Assembly: GCF_012912005.1 (NCBI RefSeq)
Contig: NZ_JABBEA010000002.1
Coordinates: 186,001-250,000 of the forward strand
Reading direction: 5' to 3'
DNA: 64,000 bases
From: Paenibacillus sp. SZ31
Lineage (GTDB): Bacteria > Bacillota > Bacilli > Paenibacillales > Paenibacillaceae
A program made the position numbers and the translations under genes. Of the stretch, positions 54,747 to 63,964 are shown piece after piece (the first letter of the stretch is position 1; each line of letters opens with the position of its first letter). The notes under the pieces are model-generated. The model searched no databases. It was not told the DNA's origin and saw only the letters and a list, made by a program, of their open reading frames with translations.

Positions 54747-56444
54747 TTAACTCTTGCGTTTCCGGTCTTTGGTCTGTAACAGCCCAGGCCTTTGCCGCAT
54801 GAACTGTAGCGGAGCACGAATCAAGTAATCTTTCCATTCCTTAATGGAAGGCGGGGCAGCCATTCCTACATAGGGAATGCCAAAGCTTTTTAATTTGAAC
54901 ATATGGATGACCAAGAACAAAAAAGCCATGATCACACCATATAATCCGAACATCGCGGCGGTGAACATGATGGGAAAGCGTAATAACCGCATCGCAATAC
55001 CGGCACTGTACATAGGTGTGGCAAAAGAAGATATCGCCGTCACCGCAACAACAATGACCAGGATAGGACTTACAATGCCGGCATCCACCGCAGCTTGTCC
55101 AACGATGAGACCACCAACGATCCCCATGGCTGGGCCGATAGGCTTCGGCAAACGTAATCCCGCCTCCCGCAAAATCTCAATCGCAAGTTCCATAATAAGT
55201 GCTTCAATTAACGTGGAAAAAGGCACACCCTGCCTCGTTCCGATGATTGAGATCACCAAGTTGGTAGGAATGAGTCCAGGATGAAACGAGATAAACGAAA
55301 TGTATATGGCTGGGGCAAATAGCGAAATCAGGGTAGCTACAAAACGTAAAAATCGAATAAACGAACTGGGAATCCAGCGTTCATAATAATCTTCGGGTGA
55401 TTGCAGCATCATGGCATAGGTAACCGGCATTAACAGGGCGTACGGTGACCCGTCCAGCAGGATGGCAACCCTTCCTTCCAACAAGGCCCCCATGACCCTG
55501 TCTGGTCGTTCCGTATTTTGAATCTGAGCAAATGGGCTAAGGAAATTATCTTCAATTAACTGCTCCACATAACCAGACTCCAGTACTTCATCTACATCAA
55601 TTGCGCGCACACGCCGTTTGACTTCGTCGACCAGTTCATGATTAGCAATATCCCGAAAATAGACGATCATCAGTTGCTTCTCGACTCTGCTTCCCACTTT
55701 GCAGGAGACCATTGCAAGTTCATTGGTTTCCCCATGTCTGCGCAGCATGGCTGTATTGTCACTCAGCACTTCCGTGAAGCCAATCCTTGGCCCCCGAAGA
55801 ACCGATTCCGATACTGGCTCCTCGATCGATCTTGATTTCCCCTTTGGCGTTCCCAGAATTAGCGCCCCTTGAACCCCATCCAGCAAAAGGATTACGGAGC
55901 CAAACAGGACCTTGCGCAAGCTCGGAGTGACCTCCTTCACAAATTCTGTTTCAGATACCAGCAGCAGCTGCTGATCCAGTAAATGTACCAGCTGTTCGGG
56001 AGTGAACTTCCCGTGCTCAAGTGGCGTGTTTCCCCACTCCAACATTGGTTTCAGCACGTTATGATCCAGCGCCATCTTATCGGTCAAACCATCGACAAAA
56101 TACAAGACAGCACGACAATCCAGGTTACTTAGGTAAAATGTTCGTTCATTAATATCATCCATATCCAGCGCAACCTGTTTGAAGCGATTCATGTTGGTCA
56201 CAAGTTCATCTGTATATAACAAAGCTTTATCATCTGTGACCGTTGGAACAGGACTAGGGTCACCCGACTGTTCTTCTGCAGCGGGAGGACTCTCCATTCT
56301 CTGCTTTCGTTGGCCCAGCCGCGCATCCATAAGCTTGATCTGGCGAAACAGGCCCATAATGAGAAAAGGTACTAACGTTAGGCACACGGTGCCCGCCCAG
56401 GCACTCCAGTCAGGTATATGATCCAGTATTTGTTTCCACACCAC
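54747..56444 (-). CDS. Spore germination protein, GerA family, with N-terminal membrane anchor
   Basis: 565 residues from GTG 56444. The GerA core is clear (DALMNG-type region VLLDGVQGALILGTPKGKSR, YVEQLIEDNFLSPFAQIQNT, GRVAILLDGSPYALLMPVTY, GTRQGVPFSTLIEALIMELA, then five helices at the C-terminus). Unusually, a hydrophobic segment (about residues 16-34, SAWAGTVCLTLVPFLIMGLF) and a Pro/Glu-rich linker precede it. AAGGAG 10 bases before the GTG and a SigG-like promoter 40 bases upstream support this start; the longer ATG frame would start upstream of the predicted transcript. Confidence 0.92.
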   Translation of the reverse strand: MVWKQILDHIPDWSAWAGTVCLTLVPFLIMGLFRQIKLMDARLGQRKQRMESPPAAEEQSGDPSPVPTVTDDKALLYTDELVTNMNRFKQVALDMDDINERTFYLSNLDCRAVLYFVDGLTDKMALDHNVLKPMLEWGNTPLEHGKFTPEQLVHLLDQQLLLVSETEFVKEVTPSLRKVLFGSVILLLDGVQGALILGTPKGKSRSIEEPVSESVLRGPRIGFTEVLSDNTAMLRRHGETNELAMVSCKVGSRVEKQLMIVYFRDIANHELVDEVKRRVRAIDVDEVLESGYVEQLIEDNFLSPFAQIQNTERPDRVMGALLEGRVAILLDGSPYALLMPVTYAMMLQSPEDYYERWIPSSFIRFLRFVATLISLFAPAIYISFISFHPGLIPTNLVISIIGTRQGVPFSTLIEALIMELAIEILREAGLRLPKPIGPAMGIVGGLIVGQAAVDAGIVSPILVIVVAVTAISSFATPMYSAGIAMRLLRFPIMFTAAMFGLYGVIMAFLFLVIHMFKLKSFGIPYVGMAAPPSIKEWKDYLIRAPLQFMRQRPGLLQTKDRKRKS

Positions 56445-56481
56445 CTGATCAGATCTCCTTACTTCACATACTGTTTTCAAG

Positions 56482-56510
56482 TAGAATGACCAATATTCTA
56501 CAATTCATGC
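56482..56510 (-). promoter_or_regulatory. SigG-type forespore promoter of the ger operon
   Basis: Minus strand: GCATG (56510-56506), 17 bases, CATTCTA (56488-56482). This fits the SigG pattern GHATR / CATNHTA used by germination operons. Confidence 0.65.
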
Positions 56511-56648
56511 ATTCATGACCTTTCCCAAGATGTTGCATACGAGAATCTCTTGACTGAAGGCAACTTGAAAATGGACTCTGAGGCCGAAGCTATTGGTTAT
56601 GTAGCTCTTCGATCTCTCGCACCGGGGCAGACGATTAATCTGGCTTAA
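56511..56648 (+). pseudogene. Possible 3' remnant of a lost gene
   Basis: An open plus-strand frame without a proper start reads DVAYENLLTEGNLKMDSEAE, then a run ending ALRSLAPGQTINLA and a stop at 56646-56648. It has coding-like composition and no ribosome binding site. I do not recognise it; it may be the end of a gene replaced by the ger operon. Confidence 0.35.
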
Positions 56649-56804
56649 TATCCTCCCTCCTACTCCGTCCTGGATTAATTTGTGATAACTGCGAGTGAAT
56701 CGCTACTGCCATGCTGTTGTCAGGAGGCGTGTTGTATAGTGTTGTTAAATGTTAAAGCCAAGGAAATATTACATTTACAATATTAATCATATGGGAGCTG
56801 TTTT
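56649..56804. other. Non-coding stretch before sfsA
   Basis: AT-rich, no gene. Probably carries the sfsA promoter, but no convincing -35/-10 pair could be fixed. Confidence 0.5.
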
Positions 56805-57590
56805 TTGTTGGAAACTGTACATGATCCATTCATATTTGAAAAACCTCTGCTGGAGGGCATCATTCGTAAACGTAAAAATCGATTTATCATGATTGTAGAA
56901 ATGGAAGGCATTTTACATGACTCTCATTGTCCTGCTACGGGAAGCATTGGCGATATTGTGTTTCGTGATATTGCCTGCCTTGTTTCCAAAAGTGATGATG
57001 TCAAACGAAAAACTCAATTTACCATTGAAGCTATTTCACTTGACTTGCCTGCTGAGGAACATAAATCATGGATTGGCATTAATCAGAATGCAGCGAATCG
57101 GTATGTAGAGCACTTTCTCAAGAATGGTCAACTGCTTAATATGGTGAGCAACGGTGAAACGGTCCTGCGCGAAAAAAAACTGGGCAATTCCAAATTGGAT
57201 TTTCTTGTAGATAATACGTACATTGAGGTCAAGACTCCACTCACCCAGTTGCAAGTTGAGATGAAGGAGCATGTTGAACTCAAAAAATCGAGCGAATTTA
57301 ATTCGTTCGAGCGCTTCATCAAACATATTGGAGAGTTAAGCGGAAGCTTGACCGAAAATGCTCGAGCGATTCTGTTAGTTTGTTTAATATATCAAAATTC
57401 AGGTTTCAAGGTAGGCATGGCTGGTAAACATAGCAACTACATTATGCAGTCGGTTCAAGATTCGGTACAACGTGGCGTTGAAATCTGGCAAACTGATTTT
57501 AAAATCACGCCCACAGAGGTTAGCTTAACTGGATATTATAACATTACCGCACAATTTTTGAACGGTGAGATCATCTCAAGAAAATCGTAA
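56805..57590 (+). CDS. sfsA: SfsA family (sugar fermentation stimulation) DNA-binding/nuclease-like protein
   Basis: 261 residues. The SfsA core is present: IRKRKNRFIMIVEMEGILHD, HCPATGSIGDIVF, WIGINQNAANRYVEHFL and SKLDFLVDNTYIEVKTPLTQ, the last matching the PD-(D/E)xK-like fold. E. coli SfsA affects maltose genes; the function elsewhere is unclear. TTG start with GGGAGC upstream; the overlapping ATG at 56789 is in another frame. Confidence 0.88.
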   Translation: MLETVHDPFIFEKPLLEGIIRKRKNRFIMIVEMEGILHDSHCPATGSIGDIVFRDIACLVSKSDDVKRKTQFTIEAISLDLPAEEHKSWIGINQNAANRYVEHFLKNGQLLNMVSNGETVLREKKLGNSKLDFLVDNTYIEVKTPLTQLQVEMKEHVELKKSSEFNSFERFIKHIGELSGSLTENARAILLVCLIYQNSGFKVGMAGKHSNYIMQSVQDSVQRGVEIWQTDFKITPTEVSLTGYYNITAQFLNGEIISRKS

Positions 57591-57649
57591 TCATCAGTTC
57601 ACCTTTCGGAAAAATCATTGGGCTATGCCGTTACAATGGAGGAACTCCT

Positions 57650-58597
57650 ATGCAGAAAACAAGTCGACAACTGGGCATTGTGCTGGAGTTGCAGCATCGG
57701 AAGATGGTAAAAGCGGAAGAACTCGCAGAACGGTTTGAGACAAGTATTCGTACGATCTATCGAGATATCCAGACACTTAATGAAGCCGGTGTTCCAGTCA
57801 TTGGATTGCCTGGCATCGGCTATTCTTTAATGGAGGGCTACTTCCTTCCTCCCATCAGTTTTACATCAGAAGAAGCCTTGACACTTCTCATGGGTACGGA
57901 GTTCATTGAACAACGTTTTGATGAGCGCTACAGTCATAGTGCCAGATCCTCACGTGCTAAAATTGAGGCCATGTTGCCTAAATCCATACGCACAGATGCG
58001 GATCGAGTACGTGAAAGCATTCGTTTGTTTTATAAAGAAGAGCCCGACATCGGCGCCAGAGAAAAGGCTCATATCGAAACGCTGAGAGAAGCAATGCTTA
58101 CCCGAAAAAAAATCAGGTTCACCCATCATAAACGTTATAAAGATGCCACAAACAACCGAGAAACGAGCCGAAGCGCAGCTCCTTTGGGTTTGGTACTCGT
58201 TGATGGCGGGTGGATTCTAATTGCCCAATGTGACTTGCGTCAAGACATCCGTCATTTTCGCATTTCCAGAATGAGCGATCTCTCCATTATGGATGAGTAC
58301 TATGAGGTCCCGGAAGACTTCAGACTTCACGAATATCAGCCGAAGGATGACCGAACGGTTCGGATTCGAGCGCGTTTTGATACAAACATCGCGGACAAAG
58401 TGAAAGAATCCAACTTGTATTACATGGTGGAGGCTCATCTTCATGATGAGGGGTATGATGTGACTTTTCGCGTTCGGGAGATGGAAGAATTACTGCAATG
58501 GATACTCGGTTGGGGTTCAGAGGTCGTCATTATCGAACCGGAGTCCTTCAAAACCCGGGTGAAAGAAGAAATAGAACTCATGTTAAAGCGCTATTAA
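57650..58597 (+). CDS. WYL-domain transcriptional regulator (DeoR/YafY type)
   Basis: 315 residues. An N-terminal winged helix (AEELAERFETSIRTIYRDIQ) and a WYL domain with a C-terminal extension (WCX; VREMEELLQWILGWGSEVVI). Such proteins often sense nucleic acids or small molecules. The NmrA-type gene follows after 38 bases on the same strand and is the likely target. GGAGGAACT before the ATG. Confidence 0.9.
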   Translation: MQKTSRQLGIVLELQHRKMVKAEELAERFETSIRTIYRDIQTLNEAGVPVIGLPGIGYSLMEGYFLPPISFTSEEALTLLMGTEFIEQRFDERYSHSARSSRAKIEAMLPKSIRTDADRVRESIRLFYKEEPDIGAREKAHIETLREAMLTRKKIRFTHHKRYKDATNNRETSRSAAPLGLVLVDGGWILIAQCDLRQDIRHFRISRMSDLSIMDEYYEVPEDFRLHEYQPKDDRTVRIRARFDTNIADKVKESNLYYMVEAHLHDEGYDVTFRVREMEELLQWILGWGSEVVIIEPESFKTRVKEEIELMLKRY

Positions 58598-58635
58598 TAT
58601 GGATGGAAAATGACATTTACAGGAGGAAAATAAAA

Positions 58636-59520
58636 ATGAGTACATTGAAAGAAAATAATGTTTTGGTTACAGGTGCTAGCGGTAATGTCGGTCGGTTGGT
58701 CGTGGATTGGTTGCTGGAAAATTACAACGGTTCGATTATAGCGACTACTCGCCATCCTGAGAAACTTGCGGATTTGGCTGAGCGTGGAGTCATCGTACGT
58801 CATGCTGATTTTGATCAGCCGGAATCACTCGATGAAGCTTTTGCCGGTGCACAACGCCTGCTTCTGATCAGCACAGATGCGATCGGCATTCCGGACATTC
58901 GGCTCAATCAACAAACCCAAGCCGTGCGTGCTGCCGTTAAAGCTGGAGTAAACCATATTGTGTATACCTCCTTCTTTAATAATGAGCCGGGAACAGCTAA
59001 CGTTACCGCTTCAGACCATTACTTTACGGAGCAAGCCATTAAAGATAGCGGATTAACGTACACTATTCTTCGTAACAATCTGTACGCCGAGAACCTTCTT
59101 CAAGCCTTGGGACAAGCGGCTGAAAGAGGAATGTACGCATCTGCTATTGGTGAAGGCAAGATCACTTATATCGCTCGTCAAGATTGTGCCATCGCTGCGG
59201 CTGTGGCTTTATCATCATCTAACAATGATAATAAAACACTGAATCTAACCGGCTTGGAAGCTGTTTCGGGTCAGGACATTGCCCGTATTTTGAGTGAAGC
59301 TGTAGGCAACCCCGTATCGTACGTACCGTTAGAGATTCCTCAACTCGTTGGAATTTATGAATCCTTTCACATGCCGAAGCCTATGGCGGAAGCTCTTGCT
59401 TCTTTTGATGCGGCTTCAGCTAAAGGTGAATATGAGCTGGTAACCGAGGATTTCAAAGAACTCACAGGTCAAAATCCAATAAGTATCAAACAGTTTCTGG
59501 CAGCGCAGAAGAACGGTTAA
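58636..59520 (+). CDS. NmrA-type NAD(P)H-binding protein (quinone oxidoreductase 2-like)
   Basis: 294 residues, Rossmann fold with NVLVTGASGNVGRLVVDWLL and a C-terminal region typical of NmrA/QorB proteins; Tyr/Lys of true SDRs are not evident. QorB relatives reduce quinones with NADPH; others are redox sensors. AGGAGGAAAA before the ATG at 58636 fixes the start and removes a false overlap with the WYL gene. A strong terminator follows. Confidence 0.88.
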   Translation: MSTLKENNVLVTGASGNVGRLVVDWLLENYNGSIIATTRHPEKLADLAERGVIVRHADFDQPESLDEAFAGAQRLLLISTDAIGIPDIRLNQQTQAVRAAVKAGVNHIVYTSFFNNEPGTANVTASDHYFTEQAIKDSGLTYTILRNNLYAENLLQALGQAAERGMYASAIGEGKITYIARQDCAIAAAVALSSSNNDNKTLNLTGLEAVSGQDIARILSEAVGNPVSYVPLEIPQLVGIYESFHMPKPMAEALASFDAASAKGEYELVTEDFKELTGQNPISIKQFLAAQKNG

Positions 59521-59538
59521 TCTTTAGGCAGTGTCATG

Positions 59539-59587
59539 AAAATAGAAAAAACGAAGGTGGATCCCCCGCCTTCGTTTTTTCTATTTT
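59539..59587. terminator. Bidirectional terminator with a 19-base perfect stem
   Basis: AAAATAGAAAAAACGAAGG (59539-59557) pairs with CCTTCGTTTTTTCTATTTT (59569-59587), between the NmrA-type and GH127 genes. Confidence 0.92.
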
Positions 59588-59607
59588 ACTCGTTTGCGCA
59601 GAGAACG

Positions 59608-61551
59608 CTAAGAATAGCGTAGCCACACGCTCATTTCACCAGCCAGGCGATTGCCCCACAGATAATAGGGAATGGCCTTAAAACGTACAGCCTTTGTCTG
59701 CTTAATATAAGAACGGTACGGCTTCTCATCTGACCATAAATCGCTGTCGTCAGTCACGAGACCGTCCCCTTCTACCACGACACAACCACCTAGCAAATCT
59801 GGATCAGCATACGCCGTTAATTGTGGCTCCGCAGCCAACGCGAGCGAAGTGAGCGGTGCTCCGTTGTCTGCTTCTTCTACGCAATAAACGAGCGGGCCGC
59901 GTTGTATCGCCACCTTGCCTGCATCTGCCCGAATTAAAGGGTGCGCAGCAACTAACTTCGGCTCGATCCGGAGCAGCCACTCCACTGTATTACCATCTGA
60001 CCAGCTGCGATTTATTTTCGTGTAACCATTCTCAACATGCACATCTTGTCGTTCACCATTTACTTTCAACGTTGGTTCTCCGTCCTGAAACCAATCTGGT
60101 ATACGCAGCGCAAGCTCGAACTCGGCACATTCGCTGTCTTTGGGAAGCTGAACCGAGAATTCAACGCGACCGTTCCAAGGCAACTCAGAGCGTTGATGCA
60201 ATATTATTGTAGTGTCGGCAAGCTCGAACGAGGCTTTACTTCCAATATACAAATGGGTATAGATCGTTCTGCCATCCTCAGACACGTCGTAAATGTAATT
60301 GTCTAACGAACCTAGCAACCGTGCGACATTGGGAGGACAACAGGAGCAGCCAAACCATTTCTGTCGGACGGGCTTTACGTGATGTTTATCTGGATTTTTG
60401 AGACTTGCTTCTGGCCATACCTCAAGTGGATTGACATAGAAGAAGTGTTTCCCATCCATAGACATGCTGCCCAGCACATTGTTGTACAGCGCTCTCTCCA
60501 ACACATCCGCATATTCGCTCTTAACTTCCAATTGAAGCATGCGACGTGCCCAGAAAATCAAGCCAATCGAGGCGCAGGTCTCGGCGTAAACGGAATCATT
60601 CGGAAGATCGTAGTCAAACGTAAAGGCTTCTCCGAGATGTGTCGAACCAATGCCCCCGGTGATATACATTTGTTTGCCTGTTGTGTTCGACCAGAGTCTT
60701 TCAGAGGCCTCCTTCAGCTCTTCGTCACCTGTTAGTCGCGCAAGATCAGCCATCGCCGTGTACATGTAAACTGCCCGAACGGAGTGCCCAACAGCTACCT
60801 TCTGCTCACGAACAGGAAGATGAGATTGATAGACCTCAAGATTAGGCGTTCCCTGGGACCAGATGTTTGTTCGTCTTCCGCTTTCCCATTCCTCGATAAA
60901 ATAGTTGGGCTGCTTACCCCGTTCATCTATGAAGTATCGGCTTAGATTCAAATAACGCTCTTCTCCCGTAATCCCGTGTAGCTTAACCAGAGCCAATTCA
61001 ATCTCCTGATGACCGCAGTAAGCCCTTATTTGTCCCGGATTGGTTCCAAACATACGATCAATCAGATCAGCGAATCGGCAAGAGATGTCTAGCAATTTCC
61101 GCTTGCCTGTCGCCTGATAATAAGCAACCGCTGCTTCAATTAAATGGCCTGCACAATACAGCTCATGAGCTTCGTAAAGATTGGTCCATTGCTTTCCAGG
61201 TTCTTGGATCGTGAAGTAGGTATTCAGATAACCATCGTCATGTTGGGCTTGGCCGATCAATTCGATAGATTCATCGGCGATCTGCTCTAACCTCTGATCT
61301 GGATGATGACGGAGCGAATAAGCAACGGCCTCCAACCACTTGTAGAGATCACTGTCCTGAAATACCCATCCGCCAAACTCTCCTTGCTCCAAGCCAGCAG
61401 CAATACGGAAATTTCTAATAGCATGACTAGGCTCAGCGTCCTCTACCCTATCGTTCAGAGCTTCCCATTGATAGGGAATAACCGTTTCTCGTACAAGATT
61501 GGTATACGCGTTCCAAAATTGGTCTTGAATTTGGATCTGGTTTTGTCCCAT
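59608..61551 (-). CDS. GH127-type beta-L-arabinofuranosidase
   Basis: 647 residues, no signal peptide, so probably cytosolic. An (alpha/alpha)6 barrel with NFRIAAGLEQGEFGGWVFQD, AQHDDGYLNTYFTIQ, YAETCASIGLIFWARRMLQL and the zinc/catalytic Cys motif KWFGCSCCPPNVARLLGSL. The family cleaves beta-1,2-linked L-arabinofuranose from plant glycans. The start at 61551 has GAGGTGT upstream. Divergent from an AraC regulator, its probable activator. Confidence 0.92.
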   Translation of the reverse strand: MGQNQIQIQDQFWNAYTNLVRETVIPYQWEALNDRVEDAEPSHAIRNFRIAAGLEQGEFGGWVFQDSDLYKWLEAVAYSLRHHPDQRLEQIADESIELIGQAQHDDGYLNTYFTIQEPGKQWTNLYEAHELYCAGHLIEAAVAYYQATGKRKLLDISCRFADLIDRMFGTNPGQIRAYCGHQEIELALVKLHGITGEERYLNLSRYFIDERGKQPNYFIEEWESGRRTNIWSQGTPNLEVYQSHLPVREQKVAVGHSVRAVYMYTAMADLARLTGDEELKEASERLWSNTTGKQMYITGGIGSTHLGEAFTFDYDLPNDSVYAETCASIGLIFWARRMLQLEVKSEYADVLERALYNNVLGSMSMDGKHFFYVNPLEVWPEASLKNPDKHHVKPVRQKWFGCSCCPPNVARLLGSLDNYIYDVSEDGRTIYTHLYIGSKASFELADTTIILHQRSELPWNGRVEFSVQLPKDSECAEFELALRIPDWFQDGEPTLKVNGERQDVHVENGYTKINRSWSDGNTVEWLLRIEPKLVAAHPLIRADAGKVAIQRGPLVYCVEEADNGAPLTSLALAAEPQLTAYADPDLLGGCVVVEGDGLVTDDSDLWSDEKPYRSYIKQTKAVRFKAIPYYLWGNRLAGEMSVWLRYS

Positions 61552-61632
61552 TAAGCACACCTCAAAAGTATAAAATTTGACTCTTTCCAAAGTCGAGTAT
61601 ATGTTTTTTCTTAAAGTGAGAATAGGAATGGA

Positions 61633-62532
61633 ATGAGCTTTTTTCTATACAAAATGACACTAAAAAATGAGGTTAATTCATTGAATGAAGAATTAATTGT
61701 TGCGTTACAAACCCCACCTCTTCCATATTACTGGGAATCTGGTCGTTCAACGTTCCGAGTAGGCGACCGTCATCCTAATCGAAGAAATTTCGGCCTATTT
61801 GATGTATTGCTCGTGGTTGATGGGGAACTACATATCGGTGAGAACGGGACGGAATGGACACTTGGCATAGGTGATGCACTGGTATTACTGCCTGAAGGTG
61901 AGCATTACTCATTCAAGCCTTGCGAACAGGAAACAACGTTTTACTGGGTTCATTTTGAGCATGGGAACTGGCATCAGAGTCCCTTAATAGAAGAATCGGA
62001 AGCGGTACTTCCGTTATCGCCATTCGATAAGCCAAAATCAATACGAATACCTAAGAAATCCACGCTACTAAGTCCCCAGCTCGCATTTGATCTAATGCAA
62101 CAGCTTTTGGAACTGCCGGTAGGTGATTCCTTCTGGGAGAAGCAGCAACTCCTGTTCCGCTTTCTGGCTATACTCGAAAATGGCATCCCCGATATGGCCA
62201 AAACACCTGCTTCGCGGCTTGCCGAGAAAGTAGCTGTTTTCATCCAGCAACACTACCAAGAAGAGATCACCAATGAAACACTTTCATCGGCACTACACTT
62301 CCACCCTAGCTACATCGTTCGCTGTATGAAAATAAAATATGGTGTCACACCTGTTCATTACTTACTACAATTCAGGATTGAGCGGGCCAAGCAGCTTCTA
62401 GTCTCCACGGAATGGTCGATTGATCGTATAGCTGCTGAAGTGGGTTTTCAATATTCCCCTTACTTTTCTACCTGCTTCAAGCGAAGTGTTGGAATATCTC
62501 CTCTCCAGTTCCGCAAGAAATATCTGCATTAA
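61633..62532 (+). CDS. AraC-family regulator of the GH127 gene
   Basis: 299 residues: cupin-like sensor (FDVLLVVDGELHIGENG, WVHFEHGNWH) and AraC helix-turn-helix pair (NETLSSALHFHPSYIVRCMK and VGFQYSPYFSTCFKRSVGIS). It probably senses an arabinose-type sugar. The ribosome binding site is only moderate (AGGAATGGA). A terminator hairpin follows at 62580-62609. Confidence 0.88.
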   Translation: MSFFLYKMTLKNEVNSLNEELIVALQTPPLPYYWESGRSTFRVGDRHPNRRNFGLFDVLLVVDGELHIGENGTEWTLGIGDALVLLPEGEHYSFKPCEQETTFYWVHFEHGNWHQSPLIEESEAVLPLSPFDKPKSIRIPKKSTLLSPQLAFDLMQQLLELPVGDSFWEKQQLLFRFLAILENGIPDMAKTPASRLAEKVAVFIQQHYQEEITNETLSSALHFHPSYIVRCMKIKYGVTPVHYLLQFRIERAKQLLVSTEWSIDRIAAEVGFQYSPYFSTCFKRSVGISPLQFRKKYLH

Positions 62533-62579
62533 TTGAACTCATACTCTTCTATATCATTCGAAATCACATATTGTGCGAA

Positions 62580-62609
62580 ATGGGTTTCCTTCAATTTGAG
62601 GAAACCCAT
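62580..62609 (+). terminator. Terminator after the AraC gene
   Basis: ATGGGTTTCCT / AGGAAACCCAT with an 8-base loop, then CTTTCT and further T runs. The following 150 bases to 62762 hold nothing recognisable. Confidence 0.85.
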
Positions 62610-62762
62610 CTTTCTAAAGCTTTTTTTGATCCTGAATAAAAAAATCGGCCGCTACTAACAAGTTAACAATACAAACCCACTCGCAGTGCTAACCACTCGT
62701 ACTACATCGCTCTCGTAATATTCGACTTCTAAATGATTACATCCACCGTCTGATGGTGAATA

Positions 62763-63896
62763 CTATTCCTCGATATTGAACCATGGACCAGAAGCATGGA
62801 TGAAACTCCACAGTTTTTCAGGTAGCTCAAGCTCATTTACCTTCGAAGCCTTGATCGTAGTTTGTATCTCAGACTCACGTCCACCTTGAACTTTCTCAAC
62901 CCAGTCCGGATTCATGATTAACGTTTGGCCAATCGCTGCCAAGGATATGCCCTGATTCATAGCTTTATTAACATCATCCGGAGTTACCATCGAACCTGCA
63001 GCCAGTAGAGTTACTCGACCACTCACATGTTCAGTAATTAATTCCAGGTGTGTTTTGTCATCTTGAGTGTCAGTCGGCTTAGATGTAAAGACATCCCCCA
63101 ATGAAGCATGGATATAATTAACACCCACTTCAATCAGGCGATCAATCAGCACATACGTATCCTTCATTCTTAGACCACCTTCCTGATGTTCGTCAGGAGA
63201 AATGCGGTAACCGAGAATGAATGGCTTGGAAGCATATTTTTGAATGACACGTTTCATCTCATCAATGACAGCCAGTGGGAAGCGCAAGCGATTCTCTATC
63301 GAGCCGCCCCATTGATCCTCTCGTCTGTTGAAGAATGGAGAAAAGAAGTTTTGCAGCAGGAATCCATGAGCACCATGAATTTCAACCCCATCAAATCCAG
63401 CTTCAATCGCACGTCTAGTCGTTTGTCCGAACGCATGTATCACGTCCAGTATTTCATCATGAGAAAGTTCTCTTGGTAGAACGGAAGGGGCAAATCCAGT
63501 GGCTTCCGTCTGTACAGCGCTGGAACTCACCACTTCTCCATTGGGAGTTAAATTCGGAAGTGCCTTGTTACCTGCATGAAAAATTTGAAGTACTGCAGTA
63601 GCTCCTCCACTCTTCGCAGCCTCTGCCAATTTACGCAAGCTCGGAATGAACGTATCATCGTAACCGGCGAACTCATTCGTAAATCCGATCCCGTTAGGTT
63701 GGACATGTGTGCATCCTGTAATAACCAGCCCCACACCACTTACTCTTTTTTTATAATAGTTTTCTTCCTCATCTGAAACGGTATAATCATCATTACTGGA
63801 CCAAGTGGTCATAGGCGCCATAACGATTCGATTCCGCAGCATTACTCCGTTGTTGAGTGTGAAAGATTCAAACATGTTGTTATATTGTGCGTTCAT
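62763..63896 (-). CDS. Old Yellow Enzyme-family NADH:flavin oxidoreductase (YqiG-like)
   Basis: 377 residues, FMN TIM barrel: FTLNNGVMLRNRIVMAPMTT, AVLQIFHAGNKALPN, FDGVEIHGAHGFLLQNFFSP, FNRREDQWGGSIENRLRFPL. The family reduces activated double bonds or, in some bacteria, dienoyl-CoA; here the single-domain form is seen, without the C-terminal FAD part. AAAGAGGTT before the ATG. Confidence 0.92.
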   Translation of the reverse strand: MNAQYNNMFESFTLNNGVMLRNRIVMAPMTTWSSNDDYTVSDEEENYYKKRVSGVGLVITGCTHVQPNGIGFTNEFAGYDDTFIPSLRKLAEAAKSGGATAVLQIFHAGNKALPNLTPNGEVVSSSAVQTEATGFAPSVLPRELSHDEILDVIHAFGQTTRRAIEAGFDGVEIHGAHGFLLQNFFSPFFNRREDQWGGSIENRLRFPLAVIDEMKRVIQKYASKPFILGYRISPDEHQEGGLRMKDTYVLIDRLIEVGVNYIHASLGDVFTSKPTDTQDDKTHLELITEHVSGRVTLLAAGSMVTPDDVNKAMNQGISLAAIGQTLIMNPDWVEKVQGGRESEIQTTIKASKVNELELPEKLWSFIHASGPWFNIEE

Positions 63897-63954
63897 TACA
63901 TAACCTCTTTCTAATAGTAGTAAGTGTAAATAGATCTATTCATTCTCATAAATA

Positions 63955-63964
63955 AACGATCGTT
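63955..63964. promoter_or_regulatory. Short palindrome upstream of the OYE gene
   Basis: AACGATCGTT with flanking TCGATTA, in the promoter region. It could be a TetR- or MarR-type operator for a regulator outside the window. Confidence 0.35.

Noticed and set aside
58498..58636. Overlap of the NmrA-type gene with the WYL regulator gene
   Set aside because: The upstream extension has no start signal; AGGAGG directly before ATG 58636 gives two adjacent genes.
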